A program made the translations under genes and the position numbers. Below the pieces are notes generated by a model. That model made no database searches and had not been told where the DNA came from. It saw nothing but the letters and a program-made list of their open reading frames with translations. From Ecdyonurus torrentis (taxonomy: Eukaryota > Arthropoda > Insecta > Ephemeroptera > Heptageniidae), in the NCBI GenBank assembly GCA_949318235.1, contig OX439127.1, forward strand, positions 4,484,436-4,548,435: a DNA stretch of 64,000 nt, in the 5' to 3' direction. Below are positions 10,856 to 33,972 of this stretch, piece by piece (position 1 is the stretch's first letter; the number at the start of each line of letters is the position of its first letter).

Positions 10856-11771
10856 AATTTTAAAATACTTAAAAAAAGTTTAGTGATTTTTTTAGGTAAT
10901 TAAACTGTATATTTTCATGTCTTTATTTTTAAGCCAGGGAAGCAAATAGCATGATAATCTGTTCATAAATTATACTGTTTTTATACAAATTGAGGAAAAA
11001 AAATAATTGCTGACATATCTGTTTTAGACATTTATTTTTGGGACACATTTTGTCATGTCCCGTCACCCACGAAAGGGTAAGCGATACCAAACTAGAATAA
11101 AATTAGAGGAACGTAATTTAATAATTGGAATTAATAACTATAGTTCCACTAGGTCAATAAATTTGAATTTATATTAGATAGTTTATCAAGTTTCTAATTT
11201 CTAATATCTCATATTCCACAATTACTAGAAAATCAACTTCTAATTACAATTTTGCATAATGTAGATTTAAAATATAAATATATATTTTATTATAAATTAT
11301 TATAAAATTATTATATTATTATTATTATATTATATTTTTCTAAGAAATTTTTTATACTAATAAGTAAAGAGTCAGTTTTACTTGTGAAAAATATAACTGT
11401 AAAAAAAATGTAAGATAAGACAAGAAAGTTAAATGACTGAAATCGAGTGGCCATACGTCATCAGAGTGACTATAATAATCACAGGAAAGGAATACAATAT
11501 AATATATTGGTATGTAAGACAGTGATAACAGGTTTCAAATCCAACTACTGCAGCCTTGCATAGAACGAAGAAAGAATTTTTACAAAAAATGGAATCTGAA
11601 TTAGTTAGTTAGTAAAAATTATTATACAATAATATTAAGTATTGAGTTATTAAAATAGAGCACAATGAAAAAAAATTATACAAAATATTCAATATGCTTT
11701 GTGAAATATGATCAAACATGTAATATATTGTATATTACATTACAACAAAAAATTATCAGACGCTTTAGTAA

Positions 11772-11874
11772 GTACACCCCCGAATAAATCCAACCGGTCG
11801 CGTTAAAGTTTCCTCATATATTTAACATTTGGAGACTTGAACGCTGCAATCAGATTTATTCCGAGGGAGTGTAC
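11772..11874. mobile_element. Small MITE with GTACACCCC-type inverted ends
   Basis: Left end GTACACCCCCGAATAAATC pairs with right end GATTTATTCCGAGGGAGTGTAC with small gaps. About 103 bp, non-coding. Only one copy is seen in the window. Confidence 0.6.
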
Positions 11875-12192
11875 ATATCTAACGTGCTACAAATCATAAA
11901 ATTAAGTCAATAAGAATTAATTGTACATAAATGAAAATACAAATTTAGAGAAGATAATAAATTAACGTTGATCTCCAGAATATGGCCGACACACTGTTTT
12001 ATAAGAAAGGTATTTTTACTGTAAAAATAACTGATATTTCATGCAAATAATTTATATTTCTATTCTTTAAAAATATAGTTTATCAATTACATTTCGGAAA
12101 TCAATATATATTTATTTGCTTCTGAGTTGTTGTTTTAGTTTATATAATATTAGCTTGTTCTGTAAAGTATAGTGAATCTCATTTTCAAGGAT

Positions 12193-12312
12193 CAATGATA
12201 AACCATACATATAAACGTAGTAAACAGGTAACGACGCCATGATCAGATGTTTATAACAAAGGAAAAATTTCAAAACTGGCTCAAGAGTTGTGTGTAGTTT
12301 ATAGAACGAACT
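12193..12312 (+). repeat. 120-bp direct repeat, copy 1
   Basis: Starts CAATGATAAACCATACATAT and contains CAGGTAACGACG and GGCTCAAGAGTTGTGTG. A copy with few differences lies at 14866-14985 in the same orientation, 2.7 kb away. The origin is unknown. Confidence 0.85.
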
Positions 12313-13307
12313 ATTATTTAATTTTCGCGTAATTATAAAAATAAATTTCGTGTTTATTTTTTTTTCTCATTATTTTTTTTTAGAGATGATTAGATAATTA
12401 ATTTAATTATACTATACAATATTAATTTTCAAACACTAAAATCAACGCAATGCTGCAGCCCCACATTGATTTTTTTTTTTTTTTTTTTTTTTTTGCTACA
12501 CTTAATTTATTTAATATTTTTTAAAATTATTAATAACTTCAAATAGATGTTTGTTAAGATAAAAAACAAGCTTGACCATAACTATCATAATCATGACATT
12601 TATAATAATTATAAATGTTCCCAATATTACATTACGATTTGTAAAGTGAATCTAAAAGCTTCATAATTGCCCGACTGTGACTCTTTGTCATTTTATACTC
12701 ATTCACCTAAATAATATAATATGCTCTGATATCAGACGCGATAGTATTTATTATAAAATTCACTATTTTGTGAGTTTACTGAGATAATTCATACATTTTC
12801 TTGAAAATAATAGCAGTGTAACCGCAAGGAAATCAAAACTTGCACAACTATAGACTGAAATGCAACACTTAAATTGCAAGTTATTTATTTCATTTCGGTA
12901 CATTGTGACGATAGAAAATATCGAGAGATTACTTGACTCATAGATAAATAGAAATATTTACAGCAGAGGGTCATTAAATTGTAAAATAAATTTAAATCGT
13001 ACTTGCACTGAAATTATTTTTATTAGCATTGGATTGAAATAATTTTTACACTACCATTGGTAAGCTTATAAAAAACTAACGTATATGGACTGATTTTTTT
13101 TTTATCGGCTCAGTGAAGATCTAGATTATGTTTTAATGATGTGTTTTAAAATTTGACATTCTTTATAGGTGTAGAAGTTGCGGAGAAATCATGGAAGTAC
13201 GATTAAATTGTTTTGAATGGGCTGCAAAGCACGCACAGTGTAGTGAGTAAAACGGCCTTAATCCGTGATGACGCAATACAGTTTTTCCTTGATTTGTTTT
13301 TTATTAT

Positions 13308-13309
<2 letters not shown>

Positions 13310-13381
<72 letters not shown>
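13310..13381. repeat. (TA)n microsatellite
   Basis: Pure TA run of about 70 bp. Confidence 0.95.
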
Positions 13382-13383
<2 letters not shown>

Positions 13384-13590
13384 CTGAAATGAACAAGTTT
13401 GTTGGTTACTGTGATTGCAACGATGATTATAATAATAATGCAGCAGTAAATAAATTATCTTCTTTTAAATTTTATCATCATTATTTCAAATTTGGATTGA
13501 GTAAATTAAAAACAATATAATTATTGTAACTATTAATTAAATAGTTACATTGATTTTAAGTTATTTCGTCAATTTTTTTAGGATTAATTG

Positions 13591-13808
13591 GTTCATTCAT
13601 TCATTCATTCATTCATTCATTCATTCATTCATTCATTCATTCATTCATTCATTCATTCATTCATTCATTCATTCATTCATTCATTCATTCATTCATTCAT
13701 TCATTCATTCATTCATTCATTCATTCATTCATTCATTCATTCATTCATTCATTCATTCATTCATTCATTCATTCATTCATTCATTCATTCATTCATTCAT
13801 TCATTCAT
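13591..13808. repeat. (ATTC)n tetranucleotide array
   Basis: About 54 uninterrupted ATTC units. It produces a spurious Ser-Phe-Ile-His open frame. A second array of the same unit lies at 23098-23284. Confidence 0.95.
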
Positions 13809-14191
13809 TTACATCCATTTTTACATATTCATTATATTAACAATCTAATTTATTTATTTGTTCCTTGCTTTCTTTCTCAAAAGTAATAAAAAAATGCTGT
13901 TTTATTTCATGTTCAAAATTAGCATGCAAAGACAGTAAATAATTAGATTGATAAATAAATTGATACTGTATTTAGCTTGCACGATTATTGCGTATTTATT
14001 TTTGTCCTCGTAATAAATTAATTATATTGTAGATATTGTTATACCAAGCTGTTAATTTCATTAACTTTTGCTTTAAAATGACGGTAAAAACTACTTGGCT
14101 AAATAAATTATAACGTTCAAATCAGTGTTATAATTTAGAATAAAATATACCCTGATTAAAAGAAAGCAATACAAATTTAACTTTATATGAT

Positions 14192-14395
14192 AAGGTTGTT
14201 GCATACATATATACAAAACTAAAAGTCAAATATGAGCACTAAATAACCTAAGCTGGCTTGGAAAAATGACACATTTTTCCAGTTTAAAAATAAGTATAGC
14301 AATATTTTTGAGATCATTATTATTGTATAATATTGAGTAATGCTCCAATATTTTAATTCCATAGAAGTCGAAAACTGACAGCTTATGCACGTGGA
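14192..14395 (-). mobile_element. MITE family 1, copy 5 (decayed)
   Basis: Retains AAGGTTGTTGCATACAT, TGAGCACTAAATAACCTA and AATATTTTTGAGATCATT, with the far end lost. Confidence 0.6.
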
Positions 14396-14865
14396 CCTAG
14401 GAAAAGTTGCTGACCATTTCTTGTCTTTCAAAAAAAAAAAATAATAATAATAATAAAAAAGTGCACCTGCTTTTTAGAGAAATCTTGCAGTAGTGGATTT
14501 CCTGGCCTAAAACAAGCAAACTGGGTTCTCAAAACATAAAATGATTGAACTAATCAAGAAGCTTATTAAGGCATTGACATTTTAGGAATCTCTCTCTCTC
14601 TCTCTCTCTTTCTCCCTCTCTATTTCTCTATCTGGCTACTTAAGCTGCCTGATCAATAAAGAATGTTATTTTACTTCTTCTTCTTCTTTTTTTTATATAT
14701 ATATTCATATCTTTTATTAATCTTTTATCTAATTTTCAGTGATTGGCTGACCATCAAAATAAGACACATTTATTGATTGATCTTGTTTTTTGAGCCGATA
14801 AAAGTGAGTAGTTTTGTGAGTTTCTTTTATTTTTATCAGGTCCAAAGTTGTAAACGAAGAAATAA

Positions 14866-14985
14866 CAATGATAAACCATACATATAAACGCAGTAAACAG
14901 GTAACGACGTCATGATCAGATGTTTATAACAAAGGAAAATTTTCGAAGCTGGCTCAAGAGTTGTGTGTAGTTTATTGAACGAACT
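14866..14985 (+). repeat. 120-bp direct repeat, copy 2
   Basis: Matches 12193-12312 almost throughout, including the ACGACG(T/C)CATGATCAG segment. Flanking sequences differ. Confidence 0.85.
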
Positions 14986-15751
14986 TTTATGTGCATATCA
15001 GAAGAAATAGAATAACAAATTTTTAACGTATATATAATTAGTATAGCAAAGGTGAAGAACTAAAAAGAAAGTACAATTATATACATTTGTCCAGAGTTAG
15101 ATCATGTTTTACTTCTGTCTATTAATATCAAAAAGCACTTCTTATACATTTTCTCTCTTATAGAACCCATTTTATTTCCTTTTTTGTGTGTGTTCTTCAT
15201 TATCATTATTATTTATTTTGCCGTATTTTGATGACATTGAATTGGAAGTGTATGAATTTAAAGACCATTTAAAGTTATAGCATTCAAGTATTTCATTTAA
15301 ATTACACGAAAAGAAAATGCATGATTATCATTTTTATTTATTCATTTTTATTTTTTTATTATTTTTATTATACAGATATAATGCCATCTAAAAATTACAT
15401 CCTTGTCATCTTATATCCTCTTATTTTTCTACTGATTGATTGGATTTATTTCATAAAAAGGTAGAGAAATTAGTTTTATTTAAAATTTAGTAAAATTTTA
15501 TATGTACAATATCAAATTTAAAAATTGAGTTTAAAATTTACTTTTCTCTTTTCCCACCTGAATTACTACGCCATAATAACTTGATCACTTTATTGGAACA
15601 ATATTATATCAATAAAAAATACCAAAGGTATGAAAAATGCATTCTCTGTGACAAGGAGAGTAATGTGTGAACCATTGATAATGTGCATAGACGTGCTGCC
15701 AGCCAAAGAGTTGGAATGAGGGGAATGAAGCTGGAGGCTTGTGTGGTGTTC

Positions 15752-15890
15752 TCCTTTTCCCCCCTCTCTCTCTCTCTCCTTCTCTCCCCCCCCCCTCTCT
15801 CTCTCCCTCTCTCTCTCTCGGTCAGCTTGTCTTGTCAGTTAGTCAGAAAGACATAGTACCAAGGTGAAGTGCAGTGATAAGTGCATAACC
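15752..15890 (+). promoter_or_regulatory. Presumed promoter/5' UTR of the SIX gene
   Basis: A CT- and C-rich block (15752-15820) is followed by a less AT-rich stretch leading to the start codon. The reading frame of exon 1 is closed by TAG at 15840-15842, so translation must start after it. The context ACCATGG at 15888-15894 matches the Kozak optimum. No TATA box is evident and the transcription start is unknown. Confidence 0.5.
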
Positions 15891-26024
<10,134 letters not shown>

Positions 26025-26380
26025 TGCTTTAAAAGAGGTGTTGAGAAAACGTGGCAGAAATTTAGTTTACGTCACTGAGGACTGAATGTAAGATATTCTC
26101 TGTATATATGCAGTCACTATAAATAACATAAACATTAATTAGAATTGTAAAAGTTATCATAAGTATGCACAAATTAGAATCTTGAAGTCTTTTTTAAAGA
26201 CAAACAAAATCTGTGCTTCGTTGTGCCTATTAAAATAATAATATTTTCCAAAACTGTATTTTTTTTGTATTAGCTATTCATAAACATTTTAGAAAGCTAT
26301 ATCTTTCTGTCAGATGCTTAAATTTGCTGCAAAGTGTACCATAAATACTGTAAATAAAAATTAAAAACAACTTTTTAATG
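26025..26380 (+). other. SIX gene 3' UTR with polyadenylation signal
   Basis: AATAAA at 26353-26358 is the first canonical signal after the stop codon. Cleavage would fall near 26375. A long (CT)n array begins about 100 bp beyond. Confidence 0.55.
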
Positions 26381-26474
26381 CAAAACTCATAGGGAAAAAT
26401 ATAATAATAATAAATTCAATTAATTCCCTGATATTTTTATGATATAATATTGTCAATGCATTTAAAATATTTTT

Positions 26475-26735
<261 letters not shown>

Positions 26736-26744
26736 TCTCCTTCT

Positions 26745-26982
26745 AAGGCGTAGAAACTCCTTGAACAAAAAAAATGTGTTTTAAACAATTAAACATCAAT
26801 ATTGATTTGGACGAAGTCATTGATTTTAAATTGATTTTCCATCCACGAAAAAATGACAGCTGCGGGTTTATGACGTCACAGATTGATTGTCTTCATGCCC
26901 TGGACTAGTTAGCTAAGACTTCATAAAAGTGCAGCTTCTATTACGTAAATGGAAAATAAATAGCAAATCAATAACTACGGTG
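26745..26982. mobile_element. MITE family 2, copy B (internally rearranged)
   Basis: Left end AAGGCGTAGAAACTCCTTGAAC directly follows the CT array. TGACGTCA at 26871. The right arm is recognisable as GGAAAATAAATAGCAAATCA up to about 26982, after which the terminal repeat is missing. Confidence 0.75.
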
Positions 26983-27111
26983 GTAGAGAAAGTAATTGCT
27001 AACCCAGGCTGACAAAAGTCTGCTCTTGACGTTCTTCAAGTCTGTTCTCTGCTACTAAAATGACGATCAACTTTGGTTATTCAAATGTAATGCGCATTTT
27101 TTAGGTGCAAC

Positions 27112-27563
27112 AAAACAAGGTTTACGAACAGCACTAATATCAAATTCAAAATTCTCCTAATATTCTAATATTGTAAATTATAAGAAACAAGATTGATGAT
27201 TCTGCCCCAATTTTGTTGAAGTAAGTTTGCTAAGTATTGTGTTATAGAAGAAACTTTTACTTTGTTAATCTATTGCTTAAATGTCATCAAACTTGCTTGT
27301 ATAGGGAAAACTTTTATTACAGTTTGCATTATGTTAGGATTGTATAGTTGTCCAGTATGGCTAGAGATGTAATTGGTGCTGAATTTAGGTTATAACAAAA
27401 ATACATCATATTTGTAATACTATTTTGATGTTCGTAAAGTTTTTTTTTTTTAAACTTTTAAGTACAAAGAAATGACAAGCAATGCCTTTTAAATTAAACT
27501 GAGATTTTTTTGAAACAATAAAACACAGGGTTTACAACATGATGTTCGTAAACCCTGTTTTTC
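27112..27563. mobile_element. Short TIR element with GGTTTACGAACA ends
   Basis: AAAACAAGGTTTACGAACA at 27112-27130 is complementary to TGTTCGTAAACCCTGTTTTT at 27543-27562. About 450 bp, no coding potential. A degenerate internal copy, GATGTTCGTAAAG, lies at 27429. Confidence 0.6.
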
Positions 27564-29835
27564 ATGCCCAAAAAACCTCAAAAAAAAAAGAGAGGGAGAG
27601 AGAGAGAGAGAGAGAGAGAGGAGAAAAAAGAGGAAAAAATGATCATGTAATGCTTTTTAAATGTAATTGTGCTTTTTTTTTTTTTTTTTTTTTTTTTTTT
27701 TGAGAAAGGGAAAAGCTTTAAAAACGTTGTTATTATTTATGATGATAGGAAGTATAAGATATTAGTACAATAAAAATTACATAATTCAATTCTCTCATTG
27801 TACAATTAAAATATAGTTAAAATCTGCTAAGATTTTTGTACATGTCATATTTACATTTCAATACACTACAAGTACATTATTGTTTACAGCACATGTTTGG
27901 AACTGTACGCTCGTCTTGTTTAATTAAAATTATTTCTAGAAAACTTAACCGTGTATAAGTACTGTAAATAAAGAACAGAATGTGAGATTTTAATTGTTTT
28001 TTTTAATAAAGTAGCATCAATATTTAAATATATACTTGTTTGTATTCTTTATAATATATTTATCTAGTAAAATGTAATTTTAATTACATAATTATTGTTT
28101 TATTTATTGTTATACTGCCACAATTATATGTATTTATAAAAAGGATCGTTTATATATTATTATTCAAACAACAAAAAAGTCATCGAGCAATGAAGAGATG
28201 AAGTTTAGGATTTGTTAACTAAAGTTAATTTATTAAACTTATTTTTAAAAAGAAATTTAATAAATATTAGAAAAAAAATCCTGTATGCGATAAATGACAA
28301 TTAAAACAAAACACATAGATGGACTATTTATTAGCAATTTGTTGGACTTTGCAATTTCCTAGCTTTTCACCTTTCAATATCTTTAAATACAAATTCCTTG
28401 CTTGTAAATTAAAACTTCAGGACTTTAAGGACAGGTCTGTGATCAACAGATCAAGGTCTTTTCAACTATGTAAAATTTATTAGTATTCGAGACCTAATAT
28501 AGGATGCGAGTCCAAACATTTCAAGGTCACAAAAACGAGCAAGGTAAACTCCCCTTTTTTTTTTTTTTTTTTTTTTGGCTTCAGAATTATTTGTCAAGAA
28601 ACTCATAGACATGCACATTGTTGGAAAACTGTTAAACTGCTGATTATAGAACTGCCCTTTAATCTTCAATACACCCCTTGGTTAAAAAGTTATAAATAAA
28701 AAAAAAATTAAAATTTTTTTTTAGAGAATATCGAGTTACACAAAGTTTCGTACTAATTAAGGTCCTGTTTTAAATTTCAATGAGTTTTAATTAAGTTAAA
28801 ACGGGCTGTGAAGTTCCTCAGTTTTAACGTATCCTGCGAGCTAGGCAACTTGTTGATCAATGCTCATCAATGCTCAACAAGTTGCATGATTTACAGGGGA
28901 CTTCTTACTTCTCTACCGCTTTGCACAAAGTACTTTTATCATTTAAATTTCATATTTAGTAAGCGTAAAGCTTGTCAGATATCAAAATTAAAGTACCTAG
29001 GAAATGCTAAATAATATCACTATTAAAAAATTATTTATAAATATTATTAATATTTTTGTTAGCATTGTGTGGGAGTTATAAAAATAAGTAAAGAGCAAAC
29101 TTTTATTCCTTAAAATTTATTTCTATTTTTTTCAATATTTTTGTTTTCCAAAATAGAGTCATATTAATAATATTACTTTAAGCTAAAGTAATTATTTACT
29201 ATAAATATTCACTAAATTTATAACTTAAAAATTAGAAGAAAAAAGGGGAAAAAATGTGATCTTCTTATACTTTTTGTGTGTGATTGTTTTGGAACTATAG
29301 AAACTTTAATTATAATTAAATAATTTTATTTATTTTTGTGTGTGATTGTTTTGGAAGTATAGAAAATTTAATTATAATTTAATAATTTTATTTAAAATGT
29401 TTTTTTTTCTATAGACCTGTTGGAAACATGAGAGAGAGACGAGCACTCTCTTATCGCCGCTCGCTCTCCACATGTTTTCCTGGGTGCTCACTAGATTTAG
29501 GTTTTGCCAGACATGGCAAACTACTTGAGCTTCTCTTGAGCACGTGTGTGCTAACAAATCCCTCTAGTGTGAGGTTATACGAATCCACGTCTCTTAGATT
29601 ATAAGTTTTTATATATATGTACTTCGTCTTTATGTGTTAAAATTAAGTTAAGTCTAAAAATGTTCGAATCTTCTGCTTATCTTTGTAATTTTAAGAAATC
29701 TACGAGTGTTTTACGATAAAGTACTCTCTTAATATTGTGTTCATATTATAATGTGAACTTGAAATGTGTTAGATACTAGTTGTGTACCCCCCTCCTACCA
29801 CCCTTATTCCTTACTTCCCACCATCCCTAACAAGA

Positions 29836-30030
29836 AGCTCGACACCTTCCCGCGGTCTTGTTGAACACGCTGTCCCATCACTTGTTACCTGCTCTCATTT
29901 CTCTGGCTAACTTGCCCAATGTAAGAATATGTTTGATATTGTTACATTGGGCAAGGTGGTTCATTGAAATGACGGAGAAACAAGTGATGGGCCAGCGATG
30001 ACCAAGTTCGAGCACCCGCTACCACCTTGT
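29836..30030. repeat. Palindromic element, about 195 bp
   Basis: CCCATCACTTGTT...TTGCCCAATGTAA (29873-29925) pairs with TTACATTGGGCAAG...AACAAGTGATGGG (29941-29991); weaker pairing extends outwards (CTTGTTGAACACGCTG with CAGCGATGACCAAG). It looks like another foldback MITE. Confidence 0.65.
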
Positions 30031-30210
30031 ATTGGACGATCGATGTTGAGCTGTGAGGTTCGAAAGAATATACATCAACAATATGGTAAGTGTTTATTTT
30101 ATTATTTAACTGTTTTAGCTTCACAATTGGGTTGTTAAAACACAGGCGCAACCCTGGTTTTTAAATAGCTTTCTTCAAAATAAATAAGTAAAAAAGTACT
30201 TTTTGTACCG

Positions 30211-30241
<31 letters not shown>

Positions 30242-30557
30242 ATTAAAGTTAGTAAAAATTAGCATTATTGACAAAAAGGTAATTAAAAGTTATAAATAGC
30301 TACTCTTAAGTTTGAAATAAAATTTGAGTCACTTGATATTTTATTAAATATTATAATGTATAATATGTGGCTGTTGAACTCGTAGCAATATTTTTGTTGT
30401 GCTCTGTGACAACTGAAATACTTGCTATCGGTGATGACGTAGCACCAATCAGAGGCACGGGACCGCCAGCTAATTAAACTTAACGATGACATGTGTAAAT
30501 TATGCTTTTCTTTTTCACTGACTGCTTCCGCAAAAAGTATATAAAATAAAACTGTAT

Positions 30558-30825
30558 AGAATGGGATGTTGACGTCATACTGGATGCGCTTTGACACCAT
30601 AATGAAGAAAAAAAAAGCATTGCTCAGAATAGGACAAACGTGGTTTTTGACTATTTTCTTGTTAGAAAAAGTTAAGTTATTTTGTTGTTATTTTTCTCAG
30701 AAACTTGAAAACCTAACTCTCAACAATATTTCTTAGTACTTTTAAACTAGCAAAATGTTTCATTCTCCCATACTGACCCATGCTATTTAGTGCTCACATA
30801 TGGCGGTCATATTTGTGTTACATTT
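30558..30825 (+). mobile_element. MITE family 1, copy 8
   Basis: AGAATGGGATGTTGACGTCA start (TGACGTCA at 30570), GCTCAGAATAGGACAAACG and TTATTTAGTGCTCACATATG. The right terminus is lost. Confidence 0.8.
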
Positions 30826-31201
30826 ATGTCCACATAAAGTATTTCGTTATCATTTTGTAACATTACATTTACTCACATGAAATAACTTTTTTTTTCTTCT
30901 TCTTTTTGTAAATACTTTTCTGTAAAATAATATCCGTGCGGAATATATATAAAAAAATGGATATTTTATAGCATTGCGAAACAGTTATGCTTCACAACAT
31001 AATTATTATGCTGCAAATAAAATAAAGTAAATATTTTTTTAAAAATGTAAAAATTACGATGTATAACGAATAAGTTGTGCAAAAATTTATTAATTGTTGA
31101 TTTCTGATTAAATATTTTTTTCTGCATCTTTGAAAAATAAAAATTTAATAAATTTATTTATTGCATGTAGTTTGTAAAAAAAATATTTCTAGCTATTATA
31201 G
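30826..31201. other. Gene-free AT-rich gap
   Basis: Nothing recognised between two family 1 copies. Confidence 0.5.
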
Positions 31202-31436
31202 GTATTGTGCATGGCGTCATATTTAATGCGCTTGGATGCCATACTGGAGTAATGAGCAACATTGCTCAGCATAGGACTTTTTTTTTTATTATTATTATTT
31301 TTTTTTTTTTGCTAAATCAGCTATTAATATTTTTATCAATACTTGAAGAACTAGTTCAACCTGTGAACCGCATTTGTGGTCTCAAAAATATTGCTTAGGA
31401 TTTTTAAAATGGCAAAAGGAGTCATTCTCCTATCCT
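31202..31436 (+). mobile_element. MITE family 1, copy 9 (right end replaced)
   Basis: Left part with CATGGCGTCATATTTAATGC and CATACTGGAGTAATGAGCAA. The similarity stops at TTCTCCTATCC and ACACGGAGA follows, the same end sequence as the palindrome at 31536. Confidence 0.78.
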
Positions 31437-31535
31437 ACACGGAGAACATAAATTTAAGATATTATTGAGATACATTGTACATGTAAAACTTTTCAGTACA
31501 AACTAATATAACTTGTTAGAAAAATGTTTAAACAG

Positions 31536-31709
31536 TACACGGAGAGAATTACCCGAGTTGAAATAACAAAAGTGCGAACCAACTCAAGTTTTTGAATTAT
31601 CATAACTGAAACTTGAGTTGGTTTCACTCAAGTTTCAGTTATGACGATTAAAAAAACTTCAGTTGGTTAGCACTTCTGTTATTTCAACTCAGGTAATTCT
31701 CTCCGTGTA
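31536..31709. mobile_element. Palindromic MITE with ACACGGAGAG ends
   Basis: TACACGGAGAGAATTACC at 31536 and GGTAATTCTCTCCGTGTA ending 31709. Pairing runs through GAGTTGAAATAACA...TGTTATTTCAACTC and CTCAAGTTT, so nearly the whole 174 bp is self-complementary. A third ACACGGAGA end at 31437 suggests a second or larger element abutting it. Confidence 0.85.
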
Positions 31710-32091
31710 GTAACTCGTTAGTGTAAACATAATTTCTTTGGCGTTAAATAGCTAGCTCTTTAGAACTTAAAATTTTCTGTATTTATTATAAAAAAGTCTC
31801 AATAGTAATTCTTAAAATATTTGTTGCCATGCATTTTTTTTTTGTGATCCATTATTGCGTTAAATTTAACATGAATATAAACCCAAATTAAAACTTAACA
31901 TATATAAATGAAATTCTTTGATTTCTGTGCAAGAGTTCTTTTTTTTATATAGTTTATTGTTATTCTTATTATAAAACACTTTCACTGAGTTATCAAATTA
32001 ACTACTTAGCCTTCAAAGAAAAAGGTTCAATGTTTAAATATGAGAGTGGACTGTTATACATACACATATTTTATCACAACCCTTCTGTACT

Positions 32092-32207
32092 CTTACAAAC
32101 TGGAGAGAATAACTTGTAAAGTAAACCTTGTGTTGTAAATCTAGAATTGCTGACCTCAGTGATTCCTAACGTGGTTTACTTCACAGTTTCTGACCCCAGT
32201 TTGTAAG
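32092..32207. mobile_element. Small MITE with CTTACAAACTGG ends
   Basis: CTTACAAACTGGAG at left and CCCCAGTTTGTAAG at right, with internal GTAAAGTAAACC pairing with GGTTTACTTCAC. About 116 bp. Confidence 0.65.
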
Positions 32208-32333
32208 GCAAAACAAGTGACATATGATTTATGTATGTAAAATGGTCCTAGCTCAAAATTAAATTTTAGAGTAAAATAATTTTAAATGTTTAGAGCCTAG
32301 TAGCCGTGAAAGTATATTGTTATGCAATCACAA

Positions 32334-32336
<3 letters not shown>

Positions 32337-32384
<48 letters not shown>
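32337..32384. repeat. (CT)n microsatellite
   Basis: Pure CT run. Confidence 0.95.
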
Positions 32385-32387
<3 letters not shown>

Positions 32388-32616
32388 CATTGTCTTTTTA
32401 CCGCTGAAGAAATTACATTTATGCTAATGAGATACTGTCTAAACTTTTGTCCCTAATTTAACATTTATACGCTTATGTGTTTTTTTTATTTAGAATTTAG
32501 AGAAAACTAATTAATTGATTTAGTAAAAATTTAAATGAGAGATGTTGTGCATACGTGGTGGCTGCTATACACGCGCGCTTGTGTTTAAACAGCGGCACTT
32601 TATAATTATTGTAACT

Positions 32617-32620
<4 letters not shown>

Positions 32621-32684
<64 letters not shown>
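32621..32684. repeat. (TA)n microsatellite
   Basis: Pure TA run of about 64 bp. Confidence 0.95.
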
Positions 32685-32687
<3 letters not shown>

Positions 32688-32812
32688 AAATCTTTGCAGC
32701 TGCAAAGTTGAATTACTTTTTAAAATATATATTCCTACTATCAACATTAAAATTGGAGAAATCAGTTTTTATTTATCTTCATTTTCTTAATTATAAAACA
32801 TTACTTTAAATT

Positions 32813-32843
<31 letters not shown>

Positions 32844-33073
32844 GCTCACGTTGATTACAGTACGTCTAAACCCACAGTCATAGGCGAAGGACAGTTGTGC
32901 AGCTTAAATTATGAAAGTAATTATAAAAGTCCATGGAAATAACAATCAATAAGCATGACATAAAGTTAAGGTAAAAATACTCTAATAATTATATTGCATC
33001 TTTCTTTCTTTTATATATATTGGCGTAAAACATCTAAATATTTTAATTCTTGCAAAATCGGTGCAGTTTTCTC

Positions 33074-33104
<31 letters not shown>

Positions 33105-33176
33105 CCCTAAAAGCAAAATGTTGAATTCGAGGTTCCGCGCTTCTCATTATACGTCTGCACCGATAGCTGCCATTAT

Positions 33177-33407
33177 TTTCTTTTCTTTTCTTTTCTTTTC
33201 TTTTCTTTTCTTTTCTTTTCTTTTCTTTTCTTTTCTTTTCTTTTCTTTTCTTTTCTTTTCTTTTCTTTTCTTTTCTTTTCTTTTCTTTTCTTTTCTTTTC
33301 TTTTCTTTTCTTTTCTTTTCTTTTCTTTTCTTTTCTTTTCTTTTCTTTTCTTTTCTTTTCTTTTCTTTTCTTTTCTTTTCTTTTCTTTTCTTTTCTTTTC
33401 TTTTCTT
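33177..33407. repeat. (TTTTC)n pentanucleotide array
   Basis: About 46 units, pure pyrimidine on the plus strand. The Phe-Leu-Phe-Phe-Ser frame over it is spurious. Confidence 0.95.
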
Positions 33408-33480
33408 CTTTTTTTATTGTTATTTTTATTTATTTATTTATTATGGCTGAGTTTTTAGTTTTTAGTATTATACTTGCCTG

Positions 33481-33483
<3 letters not shown>

Positions 33484-33536
<53 letters not shown>

Positions 33537-33557
33537 TCTCACGCTTTCTCTCTCTCA
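33484..33557. repeat. (CT)n microsatellite
   Basis: CT run interrupted by CTGTCT and ACGCTTT. Confidence 0.93.
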
Positions 33558-33635
33558 TGAAAACAAAAATGTCACAACTCGCTACAGACAGATAAAATAT
33601 AAAATAAAAACTAAACTTGCTATATTATTAAAAAC

Positions 33636-33861
33636 TGCGGACAAACGTGGGGTTTCACTAATTTCTTTCAAAAGTAAGTTGTTTTTGGTATTTTTTATTT
33701 TACTCACATACTGGAAATCCTACATAATTAAACTTGTTCACTGCATCATCGCTCTAAAAAAATATTGCTATGTATTTTTAAATAAACAAAATGTGTCATT
33801 TTCCTATACCTATGTTATTTAGTGCTCACTTATGGCGTTGACTTTAAAAAGGAATGAAAAC

Positions 33862-33866
<5 letters not shown>
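33636..33866 (+). mobile_element. MITE family 1, copy 10 (left end missing)
   Basis: Starts within GGACAAACGTGG and runs to GGAATGAAAACACCCT, followed directly by (TA)n. Confidence 0.78.

Positions 33867-33949
<83 letters not shown>
33867..33949. repeat. (TA)n microsatellite
   Basis: About 80 bp of TA, starting at the terminal TATA flank of the family 1 copy. Confidence 0.95.
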
Positions 33950-33950
<1 letters not shown>

Positions 33951-33972
33951 CGACAACTTCAACAACCGTTAA

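Larger units (their letters stand above)
26983..30550. other. Gene-free stretch
   Basis: AT-rich DNA with a TIR element (27112-27563), poly-T runs (27670-27701, 28555-28576, 30210-30239), a two-unit 67-bp tandem repeat (about 29268-29400) and an inverted repeat near 29836-30030. The GC-richer piece at 29410-29560 shows no recognisable exon. Confidence 0.5.

Noticed and set aside
13550..13848. Open frames encoding Ser-Phe-Ile-His repeats (also 23004-23297)
   Set aside because: They are produced entirely by the stop-free (ATTC)n arrays.
29372..29557. Possible exon in a GC-richer stretch (minus-strand 61 residues)
   Set aside because: No recognisable domain or convincing splice pair.
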